A stretch of 29,579 bases of DNA from positions 63,282 through 92,860 of the forward strand of contig PS015036.1 in assembly GCA_048213135.1 (NCBI GenBank), given 5' to 3'. The notes beneath the pieces are model-generated. The model was not told the DNA's origin. It searched no databases and saw only the letters and a program-made list of their open reading frames with translations. This stretch comes from Reclinomonas americana ATCC 50394 (taxonomy: Eukaryota > Jakobida > Jakobea > Jakobida). The translations under genes and the position numbers were made by a program. This document shows positions 23,601-29,579 of the stretch, piece after piece (position 1 is the stretch's first letter; each line of letters starts with the position of its first letter).

Positions 23601-25312
23601 GCTCATGACACGCACCTGAGCTTGTCGTGCCAGTGTACACTCCCGGCTCACTGGAGTTGTCGTCGACCACAATATACGGTCCATTGCCACCATTGGCGGT
23701 GAGCGGAAATGAGCCGGTAGTCGAGGTGGCTGTCACCTTGACATTTAGAAAGTTGCCCTGCGCGCACAGAACACGTTTGTGGGCAAGAGATGCTTCTGGA
23801 TAGCGGCAGTGACAGTGATGGCAGCAGTGGAACGCACCGTTGTCGGTCCCACCACCGCCGCATAGTTGTTGGCATTGTTGCTGGTGATGACGTAGTACGA
23901 GATGTACGAATTGGAGCGCTCGTAGCCGGGATAGACGCCGCAACCCGTGTCGTTGATGTGCTGAGTAGCAGTCCGTGTTGGCTCTCGCAGAGGTCTGATG
24001 GGCAGCGAACTGGCCAGGCCCGTGTACGACATGGTGCAGCAGTACATGACGGCGGGCGACAGGTTCGACATGTACACGCAACCGGCCGGCTCGTTGACTG
24101 CGCCGCGCGAGTATGAGACGAGGGAGAGGGAGAAGAGATAAGGAAAGACGAATGAAGACAAGCAGGCGCACCGTACGAGATCGGAAAGGGCGACGAGTAC
24201 GTGAGACCGGTGGGATCGGTGACGGTGATGGTCAGCGAGCGATTGCCGGTGGTCGTACTGCTGAGCAACACCAACTGCTTCGACGCATTGACGGAGAACA
24301 GAGCTGCGTCGGCGCCCGACAGACTGTACGTGAAGACCGTGTCGTCAATGTTTGCATCGTAGGCCGACAGCTGGCCCACAATGAGGCTCGCCGACGAGTA
24401 CGTCGACGAACTCAGGTAGATGGCCGACGGCGCCACATTCACTGTCGAGCGACGACAACAGAGATCAGTGGAAAAGGGAAGACAGTCGCCATCATGCAGT
24501 CACTCACCGGCATTGATGGTAAATGTGCGCTCGACGAATGCCCCATACGCATCTGTGGCACGGACAGTGACCGACTGATTGGTGCTGCGGTAGCCAGGGT
24601 TGATAATCGTCAGCGAGTCGGGCGACGTCCCCACCCCGAAATCGGCCGTGTTGGTGGTGACAGTCCACGTCAGCGTGTCGCCCGGATCGGTGGCCGTCAG
24701 CAACCCCACGACGACGTTGGCCGCCAGTGTTGGCGGTGTGTAGGTGGTGGCCGACAGCTGAATGTTGGTCGGCGCCGTATTCACTGATGCGGGCAAGAGG
24801 AGTGAGTGTGGAGCGAGCAGGGCCAGGCTCATTCTTGTCCCCTCTACACACACACATACCACCGGTGATGGTAAACGCTTGCTCAATGTAGTTGCCCGAG
24901 GTGTCGGTGGCACGCACAGTGACAGTGAGCGACACCGCCGTGACGCCATTTTGCGACATGGAGAGCGTGGTGCCCGAGATGGAGAACGACGCAAAGTCGC
25001 CGGTGGACTGCAGAGTGAATGTGACAGAGTCACCAACGTCGGGGTCCACTGCCGACAGCGTGCCAATCACGATGGGCGCGCCGGACGAGGGCATCGGGTA
25101 CGTGTTGGCCGATAGTGCGATGGATGTGGGTGGTGTGTTGCCTGCAAGAAGGGGGGTGAGAGGGGAAGAGGGGAAGGGGGGAATAGGGAGAGAAGAAGTG
25201 AGGGAGGAGGGAGGTGGGAGAGGGAGGGGAGAGAAGAGAGGAGAGAGAAGGGGAGGAGAGGGAGTAGAGAAGGAAAAAGAGATCGAGTGGGAGGTGAAGA
25301 GAATGAGAGTGA

Positions 25313-25350
<38 letters not shown>

Positions 25351-25826
25351 AAGGCAGCGGTAAGGAAGGAAGAAATAAGGAAGCGTGGCGGAGGAGAGAT
25401 GCAAATGGAGTGGGAGGTGAAGAAAGAGAGAGAAGATGGAAGAGAGGAGACAGAAGAGAGCGTATGTGTGTGTGCGAGGAAGAGAGAGGGGTAACAGGGA
25501 AAGAAGGGACAGAGGACTAAAGTAGGAGAAGGTTCAGGTGCGATAATGCACGACTGTCGATCCACTCCTACTCAGTCCTCCCTCCCGTCTTCACATGCAT
25601 CGTAACCGTCTGCTACTTAATTCTTGACACTTACACACATTCTCTCTCCCTTGCTGTGCACACTGCTTTCCCTAGAGACAGAGAGAGGGCGAGAGAAATT
25701 GTGTGTGGGAAGTGGCGGGAGACGAGAGTGGAATAGATTATTGCGCACCACACATACGCACAGATAGAGCGAGAGCGCGCGCGCGAGAGAGAGAATGTGG
25801 TGGAGGATGAGCGGGAAAGAAAAGCT

Positions 25827-25868
<42 letters not shown>

Positions 25869-27795
25869 ACTCTCTCTCTCTCTCTCTCTCTCTGTCAAGC
25901 ATTTACAGCGATGAGGGTGCACATTACACAGAATCAGTGCCCTTGATAGTAACCACCTCGAGATCGGCGCCCCCACATTCTCTCTGGCTTGTGGACGGGA
26001 ACAGAGGAAATCTCTCTCTCTCTCCCTCTTCCCCACTGTCTCGATTTCCCTTTCCCTCTCCACCCCCCTCAACCACATCTCACACACAAACCTGTTGCAC
26101 AACAGACAACACCGTTGGGGGTGTACGCTCCAGGCGCACCGGACGCTGAGTTGACGGCGTAGTTGATGCGACCCCAGCCAGTTCCGGCGCAGGAATTCAC
26201 ACCAGCCTGAGCGGTGAAGCACTGATTTCCTATACCGCCAATGTCATTAGCACTGCTGCTGGAGAAGTTCAGCGTGACACATGTGTTGCCGTCCTGTGCT
26301 GCTCGCATTGCAAAGCAGCCGGGGACATCATTGGAGGCTGTGGCATATGGTACAGCGGCAATCACAGCGGTGTCGGCAGGCAGACAAACAGCGTATTTGA
26401 TACTGTGGCGGCACAGTTGTTCAGCAACGATGTTAACCAACGAACGGCGGCGTGCTTGTACGCAACTTGTTACAAAGGGCCTGCGCAGCTGCGTCGGTGA
26501 TGGCTACCCACGTTCCACGGCACAGCGCAACAGTGCCAGCCGCGTTGGCAAACGTGTAATCGGGCACGGCTTGTGAACCACAGGCTGTTTTGCCACAACC
26601 ACCACATGTGTGAGTGTGAGCGAGTGGGAATCGCAGAAGTAAAGGGAACTCACCAGTAGTTGGTGCTGATCCGCGAGCGTCGCACTGCGGGTGCGCGATG
26701 CATGTCAGTAGGACTAAGGAATGAGGGCAAAAGGAGAGCACACGGACGCACCCAGGTGTATGTCAGCTCCACATAATCGATCGCTGTGTCGTCGGCGATC
26801 AAGACATCAACCTGTCGAAGCGAAAATCAGCAACTGAATCAGGTAGAAGTGGACGAGGAGCAGAGAGAAGGGAAATGCATTCACGCGGGAACAGAAAAAG
26901 GAAAGATGGGCGACGAGAGTTAAGAGAGAGAGAGAGGAGAGAGAGGGAGGGAGAGAGAGAGAGAGAGAGAGAGACAAGAATCGAGACCATCGGATTGTAG
27001 AGACACGGAAACACGAGGAAACGGGAAGAGCAGAGGTGGATGAAGAGAGTTGAGAGCAGGAATCGAGACCATTGGATTGTAGAGACACGGAAACACGAGG
27101 GAACGAGACAGGCGAAATGAACTGAGACAAGGACTGGCAAGACTCGAGACCTGATCGCGTGTATAAAAGAGAGGCGAACGTACGAGAAAACAGGAAAAGG
27201 AGAGATGCAGAAGGCACGACTTGAGACTGCATGAAAGAAAGAGCAAGCCAGAGACACAGCAGCACACGCAACTCGCAAGTTGGTGTTGATCAGCGCCACC
27301 AGACCAGCGACAGTCGACAAATCCGCCACAAACAAGAAGCCCGACGGATACGTGGTCTTTGACCAGCCGGTCGCCTGCGCCGCGATACTCTGCTCAAAGT
27401 ACGAAGTCCACGTGGTGCCCGACGAGTGAATGCCGGCGCGCACAGTGTCATTGTCGGGATTGTCGGTGCTGCCAAAGCCCTTGACCAGCGTGCGCACAGT
27501 CGCCGCCACAATGCCACTCTGCAGACCGGTGAACGTCGTCACAAAGTTGGCGTTGATCGTCGTCAGGTCGTCAAAGTTCTTGCGGGTGGAGTACCCGGCG
27601 ATCAGTGCCGCGGAAGGTGAGGCCACCTCTGTACAAGGGGAAGGAGAGTGAGTGAGTGAGGGAGGGAAAAGAGGGGTGAAGGAGGATAGGGGAGAGTGGG
27701 TGAGTGAGGGAGAGGGTGAGTGAGTGAGTGAGTGAGTGAGTGAGTGAGTGAGTGTGTGAGTGTGTGAGTGAGTGTGTGTGTGTGTGAGTGAGTGA

Positions 27796-27870
<75 letters not shown>

Positions 27871-28493
27871 GNNNNNNNNNNNNNNNNNNNNNNNNNNNNN
27901 NNNNNNNNNNNNNNNNNNNNNNNNNNNNNNNNNNNNNNNNNNNNNNNNNNNNNNNNNNNNNNNNNNNNNNNNNNNNNNNNNNNNNNNNNNNNNNNNNNNN
28001 NNNNNNNNNNNNNNNNNNNNNNNNNNNNNNNNNNNNNNNNNNNNNNNNNNNNNNNNNNNNNNNNNNNNNNNNNNNNNNNNNNNNNNNNNNNNNNNNNNNN
28101 NNNNNNNNNNNNNNNNNNNNNNNNNNNNNNNNNNNNNNNNNNNNNNNNNNNNNNNNNNNNNNNNNNNNNNNNNNNNNNNNNNNNNNNNNNNNNNNNNNNN
28201 NNNNNNNNNNNNNNNNNNNNNNNNNNNNNNNNNNNNNNTGTTTGCGTGTGGTGGTGAGACACGCCCAATATAGAGAAAGTAGACATTGCTCTCTCTCTCC
28301 TCCTCCTCCTCCTTCTCTCTCTCTCTCTCTCATGTGCCCACTGACCACTGGGAGCGGCAAAGTTGTCTTTGAGGCCCTGCAACACCACTGTGGTGTAGCA
28401 GGCCGACATGGCGGCGTGAGGGAGCACCACCATCGCCAACATCGCCACCACGAGGCATGACACGAGCGCACTGTGTAATGATGACACGCGCAT
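9156..28493 (-). CDS. giant multidomain type I membrane protein (adhesion-receptor-like), 52 exons
   Basis: ATG at 28493 lies in a strong context (CCACCATGC); TGA is at 9158..9156. The 52 exons given in the region entries below sum to 13,569 nt, about 4,522 residues, and all 51 junctions agree in phase with no internal stop. Order: signal peptide (1-30), unknown N-terminal modules (31-341), three cadherin-like repeats (342-617), unknown (618-826), IPT (827-931), NHL propeller (932-1275), three IPT (1276-1565), NHL propeller (1566-1855), IPT (1856-1956), Ig/KNH-like and PA14-like modules (1957-3685), transmembrane helix (about 3697-3722), tail (3723-4522). Thirty of 51 introns are phase 1. I know no family with this full architecture. 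It is probably a surface adhesion or recognition receptor. An exon hidden in the gap at 11833-12020 or 27872-28238 cannot be excluded, nor can a split into several genes. Confidence 0.8.
11749..16407 (-). other. giant receptor: run of Ig-fold / Kre9-KNH-like modules, membrane-proximal part
   Basis: Exons 40-51: 16206..16407, 15818..16120, 15441..15749, 15243..15369, 14867..15173, 14571..14799, 14145..14501, 13064..14080, 12610..12993, 12253..12531, 12077..12186, 11749..11821. The modules share a pattern: a strand with F-x-C or W-x-C (VRFTCLVP, LRFTCSVP, SFACND, ITWRCN, VSWDCN), then YRWTVPFDL or a similar W/P element, and an end such as GYSIRV then SSVFTV. That end resembles the fungal Kre9/KNH domain; a generic Ig fold is the alternative. 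Many modules are one exon flanked by phase-1 introns. The 1,017-nt exon 47 fuses about three modules. Many N-x-S/T sequons fit an extracellular position. Confidence 0.65.
11833..12020. other. assembly gap of 188 N in intron 50 of the giant gene
   Basis: The flanking exons 50 and 51 both meet in phase 0, so the gap can be wholly intronic. A phase-0 exon inside it remains possible. No simple repeat is visible at its edges. Confidence 0.9.
16472..17358 (-). other. giant receptor: PA14-like module
   Basis: Exons 35-39: 17222..17358, 16959..17138, 16779..16888, 16679..16705, 16472..16598. The translated order is a YRVTINFVVP strand, AATYTFRWGSGNGWGSR, IQVDTTVVATG, a W-x-x-x-W pair, ALSGSIALTAGSH, RAILFSFDD, then CCGETAGLQYQIG. 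The alternation of 'Y-x-F-x-x-x-s/d-g', 'V-D', 'G-x-I-x-L-x-A-G' and a following strand resembles PA14 domains, which bind carbohydrate in several adhesins. It includes a 27-nt exon. The match is by eye. Confidence 0.5.
17425..18471 (-). other. giant receptor: three single-exon beta modules after the second propeller
   Basis: Exons 32, 33 and 34 (18175..18471, 17809..18105, 17425..17739) are 297, 297 and 315 nt, each symmetric 1-1 in phase, and each codes one module of about 100 residues. Each has a strand pair, a central cysteine (SPTCAGSVMAP, AASCNTGMGV, LTWTCVAQP) and a terminal Y-or-F-x-x-C/L strand (FTVCAQW, YQLCFRL, YRLKLVL). They look like products of tandem exon duplication of the same Ig-like fold as the later modules. 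Confidence 0.6.
18541..18915 (-). other. giant receptor: IPT/TIG-like module after the second propeller
   Basis: Made by the 3' part of exon 30 (18677..19068) and exon 31 (18541..18604). It begins VTSLSPATINAATAGQ, then VITMAGRSFPSSGA, the usual IPT start (I-x-P-x-x-x-x-x-G-x-x-x-x-I-x-G-x-x-F), and ends with LCARW, as in the other IPT-like modules here. Confidence 0.65.
18910..20001 (-). other. giant receptor: second six-bladed NHL propeller
   Basis: Exons 27 (19789..20001), 28 (19582..19716), 29 (19152..19523) and the 5' part of 30. Six blade-like units can be counted: VLTIAGTGTVG then GVAIDN, AYVSDGG, IRRI; NPYGIAVLSDGTLLVADRGA; a degenerate unit, VLYTANPNALSDVAL; LSLSVSSNGLYVYVADSGNS; APWGIAVDTDSFAVVSQ; and VSDFAGTGVAGASNG. 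NHL propellers are protein or RNA interaction platforms; the extracellular ones, as in teneurins, mediate adhesion. Confidence 0.72.
20047..20967 (-). other. giant receptor: three IPT/TIG-like modules between the propellers
   Basis: Exon 25 (20816..20967) and the 698-nt exon 26 (20047..20744). Module starts: VTRIVPSIIF (end of the previous exon) with SLDGAGFTD; VTSVFPAVLP with FAVELRGVNLP; VSTIRPSQLY with VFLDGAGLGSP. Each ends in a strand with cysteine or tryptophan (YRVCVRWSTT, FTLTWN, LCVLWNTS). The start motif and the G-x-x-L/F turn are typical of IPT domains. Confidence 0.7.
21035..22799 (-). other. giant receptor: first six-bladed NHL propeller
   Basis: Exons 15-24: 22681..22799, 22555..22616, 22284..22476, 22090..22201, 21847..22020, 21754..21788, 21586..21680, 21466..21509, 21259..21314, 21035..21193. 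Six blades read: VTYAGSTSGFADG then LLVADTGNGAIRRV; VAGTGVPGYLDS then LWVGDGFRLRTV; GLAFDAGGTLYICDTANHAV; TLAGTGLAGSTNG then VLVADTGNGRIRQV; SVVFADSSTSIFFTDTTTP; WAGTGSTGNTNGA then LFVADFSSHLIRRI. The repeated AGTG/L-x-V-A-D-x-x-x-x-x-I-R-x-V signature is classic NHL. Intron positions do not follow blade borders, unlike in the Ig-like region. Confidence 0.8.
22870..23184 (-). other. giant receptor: IPT/TIG-like module before the first propeller
   Basis: Exon 14, one symmetric phase 1-1 exon. It begins VQSVAPSVISAAPFQ, then VLTLAGLSLLQL, and ends TYTVCTRFYDSD, the same pattern as the four other IPT-like modules. Confidence 0.65.
23248..24097 (-). other. giant receptor: unassigned region between cadherin-like repeats and IPT
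   Basis: Exons 10-13: 23838..24097, 23616..23757, 23428..23544, 23248..23355. About 210 residues, rich in Cys, Ser, Thr, Asn and Tyr, with segments such as GCVYMSNLSPAVMYCC, GCGVYPGYERSNSYISYY and YNWSGACTDG. I recognise no family. Phases match the neighbours on both sides. The donor of exon 10 could also be 12 nt further on (GTCACT instead of GTGCGT), which would keep frame. Confidence 0.7.
24172..25141 (-). other. giant receptor: three cadherin-like repeats, one exon each
   Basis: Exons 7, 8 and 9 (24860..25141, 24508..24783, 24172..24441; 282, 276 and 270 nt, all phase 1-1). Each starts N-x-x-P-[TS]-x-I-x-L-S (NTPPTSIALSANTY, NTAPTNIQLSATTY, NVAPSAIYLSSSTY), has a V-I/V-G-x-L-x-A-x-D core and ends L-T-V-T-V-R-A-T-D or a similar strand. 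The A-x-D and terminal R-A-T-D motifs belong to cadherin and dystroglycan-type (CADG/VCBS) domains; full calcium-binding LDRE motifs are not evident, so the CADG type is more likely than classical cadherin. Confidence 0.75.
25142..26091. repeat. 950-nt intron: polypurine tract and CT/CTGT microsatellites
   Basis: Intron 6 of the giant gene. 25143-25500 is almost all purine on the plus strand (GA and GGA mixtures, with a GT run near 25316). 25827..25895 is (CTGT)n followed by (CT)n. The flanking exons join in phase 1 (CCATG to NTPPTS), so nothing coding is needed. An open stretch reading GADLEVVTIKGTDSV lies at 25931-25978 but fits neither phase. Confidence 0.85.
26979..27105. repeat. 82-bp-period direct duplication in intron 2 of the giant gene
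   Basis: 26979..27023 and 27061..27105 are 45-nt copies with two mismatches (core GGATTGTAGAGACACGGAAA, offset slightly). They lie in intron 26812..27272, after a GA-rich stretch. Nothing coding is seen in this intron. Confidence 0.88.
27640..28331. repeat. GTGA/TG microsatellite with assembly gap in intron 1 of the giant gene
   Basis: The intron 27629..28345 holds (GTGA)n and (GT)n from about 27640 to 27870, then 367 N (27872..28238), then a CT-rich run up to 28331. The true length of the repeat is unknown. Exons 1 and 2 join in phase 1, so no exon has to be missing. Confidence 0.9.
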
Positions 28494-29338
28494 GGTGGAG
28501 AGAGGGAGACGCGAGACACACGCGAGAGAGTGCGCGGGGTGCGCGTCACGGCGGTGCGGAGTGAGTGTGAGAGAAAAATTGCCCTTTTGGACGATGACGA
28601 ACGCACATGACCAAGTATGGAAAACTACAGAGGTGCTGGCGATTGAATTCTGATGGTTGATGGTGACGATTGAGAGGGTGTGTGAGGCTTGTCGTGCGTG
28701 GAGGGGGCGCGAGGGTGGTGGTGGTGGATGGAGCGTTTGGTTGTGTGATTCGAACAAGCACGTCAATATTGTCTATCGAATGCAAGTGGGTGCTGGATGC
28801 CCGTCGGTGTTGGAGACGCTGGCGACGCATCGTTTACAACGTGTGTTCACAGCCGTCTGTGGTCGTCTCGAATTCTGTGGACGGTGGTCAACTAATTTCC
28901 TGTTCGAACTTCGGCTAGTTTTTCGAATTCGAATACGGCTGTCTGCAGATCCGCAACGCGCGGATCCACAGTATGCGGATGAAAAGGCGCATGTGGCAAG
29001 TTGCAGACTCTGGATTTGCAAGCAGAAGACGTCTGCAAACGACGAGCACGGCGAATTCGAACCACAATTTCGAAACATAACAATGCACCTCATAAAACGA
29101 CAGTGAGCCACCCATTTCCGCAAATCACTGCCAAAGACTGTCTAACATGAGCAGGCTTCGTCGGATCCGGAGAATTCGAGAGCGCTAGCTGCAGTTCGAA
29201 CTCTCTGCGCCGCGAAGTCGACGTCGACTTCGGTCTTTCCCGCGCCACCGCCGCCCTGCTCTCTGGATCCCCCGCGTGCCAGTGGCCCTTACGATCGCTC
29301 CTTCCGCGTGCACACTTCCCGACAACATTCCTGCAAGC
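28494..29338. promoter_or_regulatory. divergent intergenic region with clustered TTCGAA palindromes
   Basis: 845 bp between the giant gene (minus, ATG 28493) and the right-edge gene (plus, ATG 29339). No reading frame here looks coding. TTCGAA occurs at 28749, 28903, 28922, 28928, 29056, 29069 and 29195; GAATTC occurs five times. CTCGAATTCT (28867..28876) and AGAATTCGAG (29171..29180) form an inverted pair about 300 bp apart. A hairpin GATCCGC-AACGC-GCGGATC lies at about 28949-28967. A shared promoter or a small inverted-repeat element are both possible. Confidence 0.5.
29213..29232. promoter_or_regulatory. perfect 20-bp palindrome upstream of the right-edge gene
   Basis: CGAAGTCGACGTCGACTTCG is identical to its own reverse complement. 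It lies 106 bp before the ATG at 29339. It could be a dimeric factor site or a cruciform. Confidence 0.6.
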
Positions 29339-29512
29339 ATGAGCTGTCCCACACCCTATTTGGCCCTGTATCTCGACGTCGGAGCGAAGAACATGGCAGC
29401 CGCCGCCGACGCAACCGTGGACGACCTCTCAGCGCCCACAGAAGAGGAGGAGAGCATCACCGGTACCCGTGATGCCTCCACGCGTGGGGCCGAAGAGACT
29501 CGTGTGACTGAC
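29339..29512 (+). CDS. unknown protein, first exon (runs off right edge)
   Basis: I do not recognise this gene. ATG at 29339 has A at -3. The 58 codons read MSCPTPYLALYLDVGAKNMA, then an acidic, Ser/Thr-rich stretch with EEEES, and end in phase 0 at a strong donor (GTGAGTTT at 29513). The following sequence becomes CT-rich, as introns here do. There is no signal peptide. It is the only plus-strand gene and is divergent from the giant receptor gene. The donor and context support it; the short length limits certainty. Confidence 0.45.
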
Positions 29513-29579
29513 GTGAGTTTCCGAACCCACACGAACATGCGCTACGTGCACCTCTTCCTTCTCCTTCTCTCTCTCTCTC

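Larger units (their letters stand above)
26092..28493 (-). other. giant receptor: signal peptide and unassigned N-terminal modules
   Basis: Exons 1-6: 28346..28493, 27273..27628, 26752..26811, 26654..26684, 26467..26584, 26092..26402. The signal peptide is MRVSSLHSALVSCLVVAMLA and on, ending near ..HAAMSA. Residues about 32-188 form a beta-rich module (GWSKTTYPSGFLFVADLS, VDVLIADDTAIDYVELTY) that resembles a jelly-roll but that I cannot name. Residues about 189-341 are cysteine-rich (about ten Cys; TVALCRGTWVAITD, KYAVCLPADTAV, VPGCFAMRA, NSCAGTGWGRI, VVCC). The exon 1 donor GTCAGT is weaker than the rest. Confidence 0.75.

Noticed and set aside
24504-25565. 353-codon minus-strand frame beginning in the polypurine intron
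   Set aside because: The upstream part is CT-repeat translation (Leu, Ser, His). Coding begins at the acceptor at 25141.
25931-25978. Open stretch GADLEVVTIKGTDSV as an extra exon or the end of a separate gene
   Set aside because: Exons 6 and 7 already join in phase 1, and no donor in this stretch restores that phase. The following TAA would otherwise end a gene, with no start seen for the next one.
27640-27870. GTGA/TG array as a CRISPR or telomere-like repeat
   Set aside because: Units are 2-4 nt with no spacers and no telomere-type motif; it is a plain microsatellite.
26799-28766. 655-codon minus-strand open frame taken as one exon
   Set aside because: It runs through the TG/GTGA microsatellite and the N gap. 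Only the signal-peptide part (to 28346) and 27273..27628 look coding, and both have splice sites in matching phase.
28773-29123. 116-codon minus-strand frame in the divergent intergenic region
   Set aside because: Its composition is random-like, with many Arg, Cys and Ser, no domain and no good start. The sequence is palindrome-rich and looks non-coding.
1-29579. tRNA, rRNA, transposase or reverse-transcriptase sequence
   Set aside because: None seen on either strand by motif reading; low-copy or decayed elements cannot be excluded without a search.

Overview
The window is nuclear DNA from a eukaryote, most likely a free-living protist. It is fairly GC-rich, its genes are split by many short spliceosomal introns (mostly about 45-120 nt), it is full of CA, GA/CT and GTGA microsatellites, and it encodes secreted and membrane proteins with signal peptides, N-glycosylation sequons and EGF, saposin-B, cadherin-like, NHL and IPT domains. 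There are no bacterial operon signals, tRNA, rRNA, CRISPR arrays or recognisable transposons. Amoebozoan, apusozoan or unicellular-holozoan affinity would fit, but the sequence alone does not decide it. Three runs of N (7216-7468, 11833-12020, 27872-28238) are assembly gaps lying in introns; the first is flanked by CA repeat on both sides, and the third follows a long TG repeat on its left side only.

Four genes lie head to tail on the minus strand, and one starts on the plus strand at the right edge. I rebuilt exons by hand from GT/AG sites, reading frame, phase continuity and domain alignment. From right to left: (1) 28493 to 9156, a single 52-exon gene for a type I membrane protein of about 4,522 residues. 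In order it has a signal peptide, unknown N-terminal modules, three cadherin-like repeats, an IPT module, a six-bladed NHL propeller, three IPT modules, a second six-bladed NHL propeller, another IPT module, a long run of Ig-fold/Kre9-KNH-like and PA14-like modules, one transmembrane helix and a tail of about 800 residues rich in proline and serine. (2) 9108 to 3088, a 32-exon prosaposin-like gene (1,095 residues) with eleven saposin-B domains. (3) 2922 to 608, an 8-exon type I membrane protein (319 residues) with a LolA-like ectodomain and an EGF-like module. (4) 438 to beyond the left edge, the first two exons of an unknown gene. (5) 29339 rightward, the first exon of an unknown plus-strand gene.

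Spacing is very tight: 47 bp between genes 1 and 2, 165 bp between 2 and 3, and 169 bp between 3 and 4. The only sizeable intergenic region (28494-29338) lies between the divergent giant gene and the right-edge gene; it holds a dense cluster of TTCGAA palindromes and a perfect 20-bp palindrome. Three of the proteins enter the secretory pathway. The giant protein looks like an adhesion or recognition receptor, the saposin precursor a lysosomal or phagosomal lipid-binding protein, and the EGF protein a small surface receptor. Any functional link between them is inference from position only.

The observations most worth following are the giant receptor itself, a recurrent non-standard 5' splice site (GTTGCGT, always after a non-G exon end), an exon-bounded conversion tract in the saposin gene, and the TTCGAA-rich divergent promoter.
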